Positions 1 to 8,632 of a DNA stretch of 64,000 nucleotides are shown here, one piece after another. A model generated the notes under the pieces. It had not been told where the DNA came from and made no database searches. It saw only the letters and a list, made by a program, of their open reading frames with translations. How positions within the stretch are numbered: the first letter of the stretch is position 1; every line of letters starts with the position of its first letter. A program made the translations under genes and the position numbers. Source of the stretch: Pseudomonas sp. MUP55 (GTDB taxonomy: Bacteria > Pseudomonadota > Gammaproteobacteria > Pseudomonadales > Pseudomonadaceae); the NCBI RefSeq assembly GCF_034043515.1, contig NZ_CP138214.1, positions 5,587,501 through 5,651,500 of the forward strand. Direction: 5' to 3'.

Positions 1-801
1 CAGCGCCGGCAACAGCAGCACCATGCCGATCAAGGCGCCACGGCCGAACTGTTGCTGGCCGACCACCGCCTTGTAGGCCTCCAGGGCCAGCACCTGATAG
101 TCCCCACCGACCACCACGGGCACGCCGAAGTCGGTGATGGTCAGGGTAAACACCAGGCAAAACGCGGCGAACACCGCCTGGCGCGTGGCCGGCCAGGTGA
201 TGCTGCGAAACGCCCGGGCGGGGCTGGCGCCCATGCTGGAGGCGGCGTCGAACAAGCGCGCATCCGCCAGCGACAAGGCAGACAGCAGAATCATCAAGGC
301 ATGTGGGAAGGTGTAAATCACTTCGCCCAGCACAATGCCCCAGAAGCCGTAGATATTGTCCGAGAGCAGGCCGCGCAACAGCCCCTGGTTGCCGAACAGG
401 TACACCAGCGCGATGCCCGGCAACATCGAAGGTGCCATCAACGGCAGCAGCGACACGCCGCGCCAGATCACCTTGCCCGCAATCAAAGTGCGCTGCAGCG
501 CGTATGCAAACAGGTAGGCCAGCGGTACGACGATGACCGCAACGCTCAAGGAAACTTTCAGGCTGTTGCCCAGCAACCAGTGGAAGTTGGCACTGGTCAG
601 CAGTTCCCGTGCGGCTACCAGGCCGCCGCCCTGCCCGGCTTCGCTGCTGAAGCCGCGCCAGAAAATCGCCAGCAGCGGCAGCAGCACCGCCACGACCAAC
701 AGGCCCAGCCAGAGTACTTTGCCGCCGACCACGAACAGGCGGTCGCCCATTTCAGCTCGGGAGGGAGTGCGCGGTAGCGTCAATGCGCTGTCCACCGCCA
801 T
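1..801 (-). CDS. ABC transporter permease, probable 2-aminoethylphosphonate type (partial)
   Basis: Inner-membrane permease whose 3' part runs off the left edge; 267 codons are visible. The frame is open from an ATG at 801, which overlaps the stop region of the upstream ATPase gene by a few bases, so the two are translationally close. Hydrophobic segments recur through the product. An EAA-type ATPase-contact loop reads LADARLFDAASSMGASPARA at about residues 180-200. Phosphonate-type permeases of this family in Pseudomonas are usually about 570 residues with two fused permease halves, so about half is probably missing here. The substrate is inferred from the partner ATPase and could instead be iron or a polyamine-like solute. 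Confidence 0.75.
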   Translation of the reverse strand, partial: MAVDSALTLPRTPSRAEMGDRLFVVGGKVLWLGLLVVAVLLPLLAIFWRGFSSEAGQGGGLVAARELLTSANFHWLLGNSLKVSLSVAVIVVPLAYLFAYALQRTLIAGKVIWRGVSLLPLMAPSMLPGIALVYLFGNQGLLRGLLSDNIYGFWGIVLGEVIYTFPHALMILLSALSLADARLFDAASSMGASPARAFRSITWPATRQAVFAAFCLVFTLTITDFGVPVVVGGDYQVLALEAYKAVVGQQQFGRGALIGMVLLLPAL

Positions 802-802
802 C

Positions 803-1867
803 TCAGGCAAACACCTGCAAGCTGCGCGGCGGCAAAGCCACCAGAATGTCCTGGGCGCCCAGGCGCGGCATGGCTTCCGGTGCCAGCTCGGCCAGCAGCG
901 GGTGGCCCGGCAACTGTTCCAGCTCGAAACTCATGCGGCAGCGGTTGCCCAGAAAGGTGATCTCGCGGACTTTGGCCGGGAACAGGTTTTCCTCATGCAC
1001 CGGCGGGTTCACGCTGATCGCTTCCGGGCGGCAGAACAGGCGACCGGAGGTGGCTTGGCCGGCGTCGTCAGCCAGGCGCAGGTTCATGCCGCCGACCTGG
1101 GCATGGCTGGCGCTGTTACGGCTGAACGGCAGCCAGTTGCCCTGGCCGACGAACTCGGCCACGAACGGTGTGGCCGGGCGATCATAGATTTCCTGCGGCG
1201 TGGCGTACTGCTCCACCTTGCCGTTGTTCATCACCGCGATGCGGTCGGCCATCAACATGGCCTCGTCCTGGTTGTGGGTGACCATCAGCGTGGTGATGCC
1301 CAGGCGGCGTTGGAGGTGGCGCAACTCGGTACACAGGTGCTCGCGAACCCGCGCGTCGAGGGCCGACATGGGTTCATCGAGCAGCAATAACGACGGCGCA
1401 GGCGCCAGGGCCCGCGCCAGGGCGACACGTTGTTGCTGGCCACCGGAGAGTTGGCCGGGGTATTTCTTTTCGCTGCCGAGCAGGCCCACCAGTTCGAGCA
1501 TTTGCCCGACGCGCGTGCGCACTTCATCACGACCGCAGCCGGTGAGGCCGTAGCCGATGTTCGCTTCAACGGTCAGGTTGGGAAACAGCGCGTAGGACTG
1601 GAACAAAATGCCGTAGTCCCGCGCCTGGGGTGGCAGCGTGGAAACATCGCGCTCACCCAGGTAAAGCTCGCCGCTGTCCTGGCGCTCAAGGCCGGCGATG
1701 CAGCGCAGCAAGGTGGTCTTGCCGCAACCGGACGGGCCCAGCAGACACACCAGTTCGCCGGCGGCGACGTCCAGGGACACGTTGTCCAACGCGGTAAAGG
1801 CGCCGAAGCGTTTCTGGATACCGCGCACCTTCATCGGCGCGCCGGGCTGGGTCAGGGCTGTGTTCAT
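803..1867 (-). CDS. ABC transporter ATP-binding protein, probable 2-aminoethylphosphonate type (PhnT-like)
   Basis: Cytoplasmic ATPase of a binding-protein-dependent importer, 354 residues from the ATG at 1867. That start follows GAGG by 8 bases; a GTG at 1876 would add three residues. Visible motifs are Walker A GPSGCGKT (about residues 44-51), signature [15 protein letters not shown], Walker B LLLLDEP and an H-loop MVTHNQDEA. A C-terminal TOBE-like region begins around residue 260. The permease gene follows directly. Length and sequence resemble the PhnT2-like ATPases of putative 2-aminoethylphosphonate importers. Family assignment as an importer ATPase is secure; the substrate is inferred. 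Confidence 0.85.
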   Translation of the reverse strand: MNTALTQPGAPMKVRGIQKRFGAFTALDNVSLDVAAGELVCLLGPSGCGKTTLLRCIAGLERQDSGELYLGERDVSTLPPQARDYGILFQSYALFPNLTVEANIGYGLTGCGRDEVRTRVGQMLELVGLLGSEKKYPGQLSGGQQQRVALARALAPAPSLLLLDEPMSALDARVREHLCTELRHLQRRLGITTLMVTHNQDEAMLMADRIAVMNNGKVEQYATPQEIYDRPATPFVAEFVGQGNWLPFSRNSASHAQVGGMNLRLADDAGQATSGRLFCRPEAISVNPPVHEENLFPAKVREITFLGNRCRMSFELEQLPGHPLLAELAPEAMPRLGAQDILVALPPRSLQVFA

Positions 1868-1969
1868 GCTAGGCACCTCATCGAACGGATGAAGGCCATG
1901 CTAGGGAGGGAATGCGTCGCGGATGTGGCAGGAAGGCAAAAGGAGGTGATAGTAGTATTGGTATTTTTT

Positions 1970-2068
1970 GTAGGAGCGAGCTTGCTCGCGAAGAACTTGA
2001 GAACAACGCGGGCTGCCTGATAGCGCTGCGTTATCGTTGGAGTTTTTCGCGAGCAAGCTCGCTCCTAC
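1970..2068. repeat. REP doublet, GTAGGAGCGAGC type, head-to-head
   Basis: Two inverted copies: GTAGGAGCGAGCTTGCTCGC starts at 1970 and its complement ends at 2068. About 53 bp of non-repeated sequence lies between them. Each arm is itself a palindrome around GAGC-TT-GCTC. It is the only member of this sequence class in the window. The right arm runs into the lysR-type gene and provides its TAG stop codon (2065-2067). Confidence 0.93.
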
Positions 2069-2928
2069 AACGGTGACATTTCCTGAGCCAGGCCAAGGAA
2101 AGCCGCCGGCAAGCGTGCGGCTTTTCGCTCCTTGAGGCAGTACAGGTACTCGGGAATCTGCGGCGCGTTCTCCAGGGTCAGCACCCGCAATTGCGGATCA
2201 TGGGGCACCTCCTGGCGCGCAATGATGCTGATGCCGATATTGCGCAGCACCGCCTCGCGGATCGACTCGCGACTGCCAATCTCCAGCAGCGGCCCATAAC
2301 TGACGCCCGCGCCCTGCAGCATCTCTTCCGTCAGCCGGCGGGTGGTGGAGCCCGCTTCACGCATCAACAGCGTGTGCCCGGCCAGCGCCGTCAACGGCAC
2401 ATGGTCGAGCTTGGCCAGCGGATGGTTGCGATGCACCGCCAGCACCAAAGGGTCAGTGCCCAGTACGCGGCGGACCAGACGGGCGTCTTCCAGCAATTGC
2501 GACGAGGCGGCGACGTCGACGCGGTAGTCGTCCAGCGCTTCGAGCACCTGCTGGGAATTGCCGATTTCCACCGACACCTCCACCTGCGGCAGGCGTTCGC
2601 GAAAGGCTTTGACCAGATCCAGAATGTAATAAGGCGCGGTGGCGGCAATCCGCAAGGCGCCCTGGACCTGCCCGTTGTTGCGCAGGAAAAACTCGATATC
2701 CGCTTCCTGCTGCAACAGCGCCTTGACCATCGGCAACAGCCGCGCGCCTTCATCGCTGACAGTCAGACGGCGACCGCCACGGTAGAACAGTTCAACGCCG
2801 TATTGGCTTTCCAGGTTGCGGATCTGGGTGGTGACCGTAGGCTGGCTCAGGCCGAGTTTCTTCGCCGCCTGGGTAATGCTGCCCAGGCGAGCAACCATGA
2901 AAAACGCCTTCAGCTCAGCACTCAGCAC
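2065..2928 (-). CDS. LysR-family transcriptional regulator
   Basis: DNA-binding regulator of 287 residues, the usual LysR length. The N-terminal winged helix (about residues 1-60) contains GSITQAAKKLGLSQPTVTTQ followed by LESQYGVELFYRGGR. The rest is a periplasmic-binding-protein-like effector domain. Translation appears to start at a GTG at 2928 preceded by AGAGGGTG. It begins 17 bp after the end of cadA, but its likely partners are the phosphonate-type transporter genes downstream on the same strand. The stop codon lies inside the REP doublet. The effector cannot be told from sequence. Confidence 0.9.
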   Translation of the reverse strand: MLSAELKAFFMVARLGSITQAAKKLGLSQPTVTTQIRNLESQYGVELFYRGGRRLTVSDEGARLLPMVKALLQQEADIEFFLRNNGQVQGALRIAATAPYYILDLVKAFRERLPQVEVSVEIGNSQQVLEALDDYRVDVAASSQLLEDARLVRRVLGTDPLVLAVHRNHPLAKLDHVPLTALAGHTLLMREAGSTTRRLTEEMLQGAGVSYGPLLEIGSRESIREAVLRNIGISIIARQEVPHDPQLRVLTLENAPQIPEYLYCLKERKAARLPAAFLGLAQEMSPL

Positions 2929-2944
2929 GCCACCCTCTCATCGT

Positions 2945-5185
2945 CTATTTGCGCAACAGGCGCAGGCCATTGAACACCACCAGCAGGCTGACGCCCATGT
3001 CGGCGAACACCGCCATCCACATGGTCGCCATGCCAAGGAAGGTGACCGCCAGGAAGATGGCCTTGATCACCAGCGCCAGGGCGATGTTCTGCTTGAGGAT
3101 ACTCGACGTTTGCCTGGAGAGCCGAATGAATGCCGGAATCTTGCGCAGGTCATCGTCCATCAGCGCCACGTCGGCGGTTTCGATGGCGGTGTCGGTGCCT
3201 GCCGCGGCCATGGCAAAACCGATTTCGGCGCGAGCCAGGGCCGGGGCGTCATTGATGCCGTCGCCGACCATGCCAACGCGATGGCCTTGGCCGTAGAGCG
3301 CCTCAATGGCTTGCAGTTTATCGGTGGGCAGCAAGTCACCCTGGGCCTGGTCGATACCGACCTGAGCGGCAATCGCCTGGGCGGTGTGGGTGTTGTCGCC
3401 GGTAAGCATCAGAGTCTTGATGCCCAGGTCGTGCAGTTGCTGGATGGCTTCGCGACTGCTGTCCTTGACGGTGTCGGCCACCGCGAACAGTGCCAGCGGA
3501 CCCGACTTGTCCAGCAGCAACACCACCGACTTGCCCTGTTTTTCCAGGGCGAAGAGTTTTTCTTCCAGCGCAGGCGAGCACAGCCCGAGGTCTTCCACCA
3601 GACGGTGGTTGCCCAGGTGGTAGGTTTCGCCGTTTATTTCACCGCGCACACCACGACCGGCCAACGCCGCGAAGTTATCCACAACGTGGGGCGGCAGGTT
3701 TTTATCCGCCGCCGCGTTGGCGATTGCCAGGGAAACCGGGTGGTCGGAGCGGCCCGCCAAACTCGCCGCCAGGGCCGGCGCGCTGTCCTGCACGGTGGCG
3801 AACAGAGGCAAGTAGTCGGTTTGCACCGGCTTGCCGTGGGTGATGGTGCCGGTCTTGTCCAGGGCGAGGTAGTCCAGCTTGTAACCGCCCTCCAGGTACA
3901 CGCCGCCCTTGATCAGAATGCCTTTGCGCGCCGCCGCCGCGAGGCCGCTGACAATGGTCACCGGGGTGGAAATCACCAGGGCGCACGGGCAGGCCACCAC
4001 CAGCAACACCAGGGCGCGATAGATCCAGTCGAACCAGACCCCCGCCATGAACAACGGCGGTATAAGCGCCACGCCCAGGGCAAACAGAAACACAGCGGGC
4101 GTGTAGACCTTGGAGAAGCTGTCGACAAAACGCTGGGTCGGTGCCCGGGCGCCCTGGGCCTGTTCTACCGCATGAATGATCCGCGCCAGGGTGGAATTGT
4201 CGGCCGCTGCGGTCACCTTGTATTCCAGGGAACCGGCCTGATTGATCGTACCGGCGAAGACTTTATCGCCCACGGTCTTTTCGATGGGCAGGCTTTCACC
4301 GGTGATCGGCGCCTGGTCGATGGTGGATTGCCCGGCGGTGACTTCGCCGTCCAGGCCGATGCGCTCGCCGGGCTTTACCCGCACGATGGCGTCAAGATCA
4401 ATGCTTTTGACTTCCTGTTCCAACCAGGAGCCATCGGCCTGCCGCACCGTGGCCTGTTCCGGGGTCATTTGCATCAGGCCGCTGATGGCATTGCGCGCCC
4501 GGTCCAGGGACTTGGCCTCGATCAGCTCAGCCACGGTAAACAGGAACATCACCATCGCCGCTTCCGGCCATTGGCCAATCAGCACGGCGCCAGTCACCGC
4601 GATGCTCATCAGCGCGTTGATGTTCAGGTTCAGGTTTTTCAGGGCAATCCAGCCCTTTTTGTAGGTGGTGAGGCCACCGCTGAGGATCGACACCAGCGCC
4701 ACCAGGGCAATCACCCAGGTCGGTGCCACGCCGCTGAAATGCAGGACTTCGGCGCCCAACGCACCCACGCCCGACACGGCCAGCGGCCACCAATGCTTCT
4801 TGGCGGGGGGCGCGGCGGCAGGGGCGCCTTCTTCGATGGGGTCGGCCTGCATGCCGATGGATTTGATCGCCTCGATGATCGGCGCCGTGCTCGGCAAGTC
4901 ATGGGTGACGCCGAGGATGCGGTTGATCAGGTTGAATTCCAGCTGCTGCACACCGGCGAGCTTGCCCAGCTTGTTCTGGATCAGCGTCTGTTCGGTGGGG
5001 CAATCCATCGCTTCGATGCGAAAGGTGCTCAGGCGCGAACCGGCGGTGGGGGCCTCGCTCAGCTTTACCGTTGCCGGCGCCGGGGTGCCGGAGCAGCAGG
5101 CGCCGCCGTGGTCATGCACCGGTTTGAGCTTGTGCTCGCCGTGATCGTGGTCGTGCTTATGCGGGGTGTGGAGGGAATCGCTCAT
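2945..5185 (-). CDS. cadA: Heavy-metal translocating P-type ATPase (Cd/Zn/Pb efflux, CadA)
   Basis: Inner-membrane P1B-type ATPase exporting divalent soft metals, 746 residues from the ATG at 5185. An upstream in-frame extension to 5320 would overlap the cadR start and is rejected. The N-terminus is rich in His and Cys (HKHDHDHGEH, then ACCSG). An HMA domain follows at about residues 53-120 with a DCPTEQ metal site. The channel motif is CPC at 398-400 and the phosphorylated Asp is D442 in DKTGTITHG. TGES and GDGINDAP motifs are also present. The gene is divergent from cadR, with a MerR-type operator between them, so metal induction is expected. Confidence 0.96.
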   Translation of the reverse strand: MSDSLHTPHKHDHDHGEHKLKPVHDHGGACCSGTPAPATVKLSEAPTAGSRLSTFRIEAMDCPTEQTLIQNKLGKLAGVQQLEFNLINRILGVTHDLPSTAPIIEAIKSIGMQADPIEEGAPAAAPPAKKHWWPLAVSGVGALGAEVLHFSGVAPTWVIALVALVSILSGGLTTYKKGWIALKNLNLNINALMSIAVTGAVLIGQWPEAAMVMFLFTVAELIEAKSLDRARNAISGLMQMTPEQATVRQADGSWLEQEVKSIDLDAIVRVKPGERIGLDGEVTAGQSTIDQAPITGESLPIEKTVGDKVFAGTINQAGSLEYKVTAAADNSTLARIIHAVEQAQGARAPTQRFVDSFSKVYTPAVFLFALGVALIPPLFMAGVWFDWIYRALVLLVVACPCALVISTPVTIVSGLAAAARKGILIKGGVYLEGGYKLDYLALDKTGTITHGKPVQTDYLPLFATVQDSAPALAASLAGRSDHPVSLAIANAAADKNLPPHVVDNFAALAGRGVRGEINGETYHLGNHRLVEDLGLCSPALEEKLFALEKQGKSVVLLLDKSGPLALFAVADTVKDSSREAIQQLHDLGIKTLMLTGDNTHTAQAIAAQVGIDQAQGDLLPTDKLQAIEALYGQGHRVGMVGDGINDAPALARAEIGFAMAAAGTDTAIETADVALMDDDLRKIPAFIRLSRQTSSILKQNIALALVIKAIFLAVTFLGMATMWMAVFADMGVSLLVVFNGLRLLRK

Positions 5186-5216
5186 GGTGTCGCGTCCGAA
5201 GAAGTGCCTGTTGCCA

Positions 5217-5247
5217 AGTAAAGACCCTGTAGCCACTATAGGGTCAA
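5217..5247 (-). promoter_or_regulatory. cadA promoter with CadR (MerR-type) operator dyad
   Basis: On the minus strand, TTGACC (5247-5242) and TTTACT (5222-5217) are separated by 19 bp, the overlong spacer typical of MerR-activated promoters. The spacer contains a dyad with arms GACCCT and AGGGTC (5223-5245). The dyad core ACCCTATAGTGGCTACAGGG is what I recall as the CadR site of P. putida. It lies 32 bp upstream of cadA and 25 bp from the cadR start, so CadR could regulate both genes. Confidence 0.85.
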
Positions 5248-5270
5248 GCACCCATTTGGAGATTGCTGCG

Positions 5271-5711
5271 ATGAAGATCGGCGAACTGGCCAAACTGACC
5301 GACTGCCCCGTGGAAACCATCCGCTATTACGAGAAGGAAGGCCTGCTGCCACCCCCGGCGCGCACCGATGGCAACTACCGGGTGTACACCCAGGCGCACA
5401 CCGAGCGGCTGATCTTTATCCGCAACTGCCGCAGCCTGGACATGACCCTGGAAGAAATCCGCAGCCTGCTCAGCCTGCGTGACAGCCCCCAGGACCAATG
5501 CGAAAGCGTGAATGCGTTGATCGACGAGCATATCCACCACGTGAAAGCGCGCATCGATGGGCTGCTGGAGTTGCAGGCGCAATTGCTGGACTTGCGCCAG
5601 CGCTGTGGCGGTGGGGAGCAGTGCGGGATCTTGCAGCGGCTGGAAGTCAGCGGAAGTGTGCAGGCCAGCGAGGCGCAGCCCTCACACGTAGGCAGAAGCC
5701 ACGGGCATTAG
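5271..5711 (+). CDS. cadR: MerR-family metal-responsive regulator CadR
   Basis: DNA-distorting activator of cadA, 146 residues. The ATG at 5271 is preceded by GGAG. The N-terminal MerR helix-turn-helix reads MKIGELAKLTDCPVETIRYY, followed by a dimerisation helix. Cysteines at residues 77, 112 and 118 match the metal-binding triad of CadR/PbrR proteins. The C-terminus is His-rich (SHVGRSHGH), typical of pseudomonad CadR. It is divergent from cadA across the operator. Likely inducers are Cd(II), Zn(II) or Pb(II); the exact metal preference is not visible. Confidence 0.94.
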   Translation: MKIGELAKLTDCPVETIRYYEKEGLLPPPARTDGNYRVYTQAHTERLIFIRNCRSLDMTLEEIRSLLSLRDSPQDQCESVNALIDEHIHHVKARIDGLLELQAQLLDLRQRCGGGEQCGILQRLEVSGSVQASEAQPSHVGRSHGH

Positions 5712-5733
5712 ACTCAAGTAAACGCGGACCCAA

Positions 5734-5825
5734 TGTGGGAGGGGGCTTGCCCCCGATAGCGGTGGATCAGCCAGCATTTCCATGACTGACACACCGTAAT
5801 CGGGGGGGCAAGCCCCCTCCCACAT
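5734..5825. repeat. REP doublet (REPIN), head-to-head
   Basis: Inverted REP pair between cadR and thyA. The left arm is TGTGGGAGGGGGCTTGCCCC. The right arm is its complement with one extra G in the G-run (7 Gs). It sits between two convergent genes and may act as a transcription barrier. Confidence 0.94.
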
Positions 5826-5846
5826 TTCTTGGCTCAGGGAAGCCTG

Positions 5847-6680
5847 TCAGATCGCAACGTCGGCCTTGATGCTTGGGTCTGCGTCGTAGCCCACGATTTC
5901 GAAGTCTTCGAACTTGTAGTCGTAAATCGACGCCGGCTTGCGCTTGATCACCAGCTCCGGCAGCTTCTTCGGCGTGCGCGCCAGCTGGGTCTGGATCTGT
6001 TCCATGTGATTGCTGTAGGCGTGGGTGTCGCCGGTGGTGACGATGATCTCGTGAGGGATCAGGTCGCACTGCTGCGCCAGCATATGGGTGAGCAACGCCA
6101 GGGCGGCGGTGTTGTAGGGCAGGCCGAGGAACACATCGGAGCTGCGGATGTATAGCTGCATCGACAGATGGCCATCGTGCACGAAGGCCTGATACAGCAG
6201 GTGGCACGGTGGCAAGGCCTGCTTGCCGTTGCGCGCGTTTTCCTGGGGGCTCTTGGTCTCGTCCGGCAGGTATTCGACGTTCCAGCCGTGGAACAGGATG
6301 CGGCGGCTGTTGGGGTTGGTCTTCAACGTCTCGACCATGTAGTCGATCTGGTTGATCTTGCCGCCGTCCTTGGTCGGCCAGGCGGTCCACTGTTCGCCGT
6401 ACACCGGGCCCAGGTCGCCGTCTTCGGTGGCCCATTCATCCCAGATGCGCACGCCATTTTCGTTGAGCCACTTGATGTTGGTGTTGCCGCTCAACATCCA
6501 GATCAGCTCGTTGGCGATGCTTTTGAAATGCAGCTTCTTGGTGGTCAGCAGCGGGAAGCCGTCGGCCAGGTTATGCCGATACTGGCGGGCGAACACGGCC
6601 TTGGTGCCGGTGCCGGTACGATCGCCCTTGGTCAGGCCATTGGTCACGACGTCGTGCAGGAGTTCGAGGTATTGCTTCAT
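5847..6680 (-). CDS. thyA: Thymidylate synthase
   Basis: Cytoplasmic enzyme converting dUMP to dTMP with methylenetetrahydrofolate. It has 277 residues from the ATG at 6680; an in-frame extension to 6725 has no support. The N-terminal [13 protein letters not shown] and the catalytic segment [10 protein letters not shown] are visible, with nucleophile Cys at about 159, followed by [15 protein letters not shown]. It is slightly longer than E. coli ThyA (264). It lies 51 bp downstream of lgt on the same strand, the common lgt-thyA operon. The REPIN just downstream separates it from cadR. Confidence 0.97.
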   Translation of the reverse strand: MKQYLELLHDVVTNGLTKGDRTGTGTKAVFARQYRHNLADGFPLLTTKKLHFKSIANELIWMLSGNTNIKWLNENGVRIWDEWATEDGDLGPVYGEQWTAWPTKDGGKINQIDYMVETLKTNPNSRRILFHGWNVEYLPDETKSPQENARNGKQALPPCHLLYQAFVHDGHLSMQLYIRSSDVFLGLPYNTAALALLTHMLAQQCDLIPHEIIVTTGDTHAYSNHMEQIQTQLARTPKKLPELVIKRKPASIYDYKFEDFEIVGYDADPSIKADVAI

Positions 6681-6731
6681 GTGATTACCCGTATCGTTGA
6701 AGCCAAGACCTCCTGGTCTTGGCATTCGAAT

Positions 6732-7544
6732 TTAAAGCGTGGCGTTCTTCAGCGGTTGCGGACGGTTATATGCCCACCACAACAGGCCCAGGCCCGCCAG
6801 GATCATCGGGATGCTGAGGACCTGCCCCATGGTCAGCCAGCCCCACGCCAGGTAGCCCAACTGCGCATCCGGCACCCGCACGAACTCGACGATGAAGCGG
6901 AAGATCCCGTAGAACAGCGCGAACATCCCGGACACCGCCATGGTCGGCCGTGGTTTGCGCGAGAACAGATAAAGGATGAGGAACAATGCCACACCTTCCA
7001 GGGCGAACTGGTACAGCTGCGACGGATGGCGCGGCAGCTGCGCCGGGTCGCTGAACGGCGGGAACACCATGGCCCACGGCACGTCGGTGGGCTTGCCCCA
7101 CAATTCGGCGTTGATGAAGTTACCGATGCGCCCGGCGCCCAGGCCGATGGGCACGAACGGGGCGACGAAGTCCATCAACTGGAAGAACGACTTGCCGTTG
7201 CGCCGGCCGAACCACCAGGCGGCGATCATCACGCCGACAAAGCCGCCGTGGAACGCCATGCCGCCCTTCCACACCTCGAAGATCAGCGTCGGGTTGGCGA
7301 TATACGCCGGCAGATCGTAAAACAGCACATACCCCAGGCGCCCGCCGACGATCACCCCCATCGACATCCAGAACACCATGTCGGAGAGCTTCTCCTTGGT
7401 CCAGGTCGGGTCGAAACGGTTCAGGCGCCGGGAAGCCAGCAGCCAGGCACCGCCGATGCCGATCAGGTACATCAACCCGTACCAATGGATTTTCAGCGGA
7501 CCGATGGCCAGGGCCACCGGGTCGATCTGCGGGTAAGGCAGCAT
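6732..7544 (-). CDS. lgt: Prolipoprotein diacylglyceryl transferase
   Basis: Inner-membrane enzyme that transfers diacylglycerol from phosphatidylglycerol to the lipobox Cys of prelipoproteins, the first step of lipoprotein maturation. It has 270 residues and about seven hydrophobic segments. The signature [15 protein letters not shown] lies at about residues 136-150 and an HGG motif at 99-101. The ATG at 7544 follows GAGGAGTCGCA, a good ribosome site. thyA follows at a 51-bp distance and is probably cotranscribed. Confidence 0.97.
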   Translation of the reverse strand: MLPYPQIDPVALAIGPLKIHWYGLMYLIGIGGAWLLASRRLNRFDPTWTKEKLSDMVFWMSMGVIVGGRLGYVLFYDLPAYIANPTLIFEVWKGGMAFHGGFVGVMIAAWWFGRRNGKSFFQLMDFVAPFVPIGLGAGRIGNFINAELWGKPTDVPWAMVFPPFSDPAQLPRHPSQLYQFALEGVALFLILYLFSRKPRPTMAVSGMFALFYGIFRFIVEFVRVPDAQLGYLAWGWLTMGQVLSIPMILAGLGLLWWAYNRPQPLKNATL

Positions 7545-7759
7545 TGCGACTCCTCGTTAAACATTTAGTCATGACGCACCGGACCATGCCGATGCGCGAT
7601 TAAGCCTGCGTTACAGCTGCGAGATCAAATTAAGAAGTTCACATACACACCAAACAGCCCGGCATGTTAACGGATGGAAGGTGCGCGGCCCAACTTCGTT
7701 GCGATGGAACGCCTGCGGTTCTATGGGTAGAGTGAGGAAAACACACAAGGGATCACCCG

Positions 7760-8506
7760 ATGTGCCTGATTGTTTTCGCCTGGCGGCCGGGCCATGCCCA
7801 ATCGCTGATCGTCGCGGCCAACCGCGATGAGTTCTACGCCCGGCCCAGCCTGCCGCTGGCTCAGTGGCCGGATGCACCGCAGGTCTACGCGGGCCGCGAT
7901 CAGGAAGCGGGCGGCACCTGGCTTGGGGTGAACGCCGATGGACGCTTTGCCGCGCTGACCAACATCCGCGACCCGCACCAGCCACCGTCACGCAAATCCC
8001 GTGGCGAGCTGGTGGCGCGTTTTCTCAGTGGTTCGCTGCCGATTGACGAGTACTTGGCGGACGTTAACGGACGTTCGATTGAATATGCCGGGTTTAACCT
8101 GTTAGTGGGCACGCCGGATCAGCTCTGGCATTACAACGCCAATGAGACCGAGCCGACGCGATTGAAGCCGGGGGTCTATGGCTTGTCCAATGCCGGGCTG
8201 GATACGCCGTGGCCCAAGTTGGTCAAGGCCAGGACGGCGCTGAGCGAGATGCTGCACGATCCGCAGCCAGAGGCCTTGCTGGGGATTTTGAGCGATGCGC
8301 AGACCGCACCGTTCGCTGAACTGCCGGACACTGGCGTCGGCCTGGCGACGGAGAGTTTGCTGTCGAGTGTGTTTATCGCCAGCCCCAGTTACGGAACACG
8401 GGCGAGCACGGCGCTGATCGTGAATGCCGACGGCACGCGGCGGATGGTGGAGCGCAGTTTCGGCCCTCAGGGTGGCCGCTTGGGCGAGGTTGAACTCAAT
8501 CTCTAA
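7760..8506 (+). CDS. NRDE-family (TANGO2-like) protein
   Basis: Protein of 248 residues beginning MCLIVFAW. The family-defining Asn-Arg-Asp-Glu lies at residues 21-24 (AANRDEFYARP), and Cys2 is conserved as in Ntn-like members. GGTWLGVN and AALTNIR follow, also typical. No signal peptide is visible. Eukaryotic TANGO2 is linked to membrane and haem or lipid homeostasis; the bacterial role is not established. It stands alone between lgt (divergent) and a REPIN. Confidence 0.88.
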   Translation: MCLIVFAWRPGHAQSLIVAANRDEFYARPSLPLAQWPDAPQVYAGRDQEAGGTWLGVNADGRFAALTNIRDPHQPPSRKSRGELVARFLSGSLPIDEYLADVNGRSIEYAGFNLLVGTPDQLWHYNANETEPTRLKPGVYGLSNAGLDTPWPKLVKARTALSEMLHDPQPEALLGILSDAQTAPFAELPDTGVGLATESLLSSVFIASPSYGTRASTALIVNADGTRRMVERSFGPQGGRLGEVELNL

Positions 8507-8523
8507 ACACAACGAAAATCAAA

Positions 8524-8613
8524 TGTGGGAGGGGGCAAGCCCCCGATTTCGGTGTATCAGTACCAGATAATCTGACTGACACACTGCTATCGGGGGCAAG
8601 CCCCCTCCCACAT
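8524..8613. repeat. REP doublet (REPIN) with an altered left loop
   Basis: Inverted REP pair between the convergent NRDE gene and ptsP. The left arm reads GGGGGCAAGCCCCC rather than the usual GGGGGCTTGCCCCC, so its hairpin loop is inverted relative to every other left arm in the window. The right arm is standard. Confidence 0.92.
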
Positions 8614-8632
8614 TTTTGATCAGTGCATGTTT

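Noticed and set aside
52..777. 241-codon plus-strand frame at the left edge
   Set aside because: The opposite strand encodes a clear ABC permease with an EAA loop. This frame is a His/Gln-rich shadow.
2816..5221. 801-codon plus-strand open frame
   Set aside because: It lies antisense to cadA, and its composition (runs of His, Gln, Arg, Gly) is typical of the reverse strand of a high-GC gene. No conserved motif or ribosome site.
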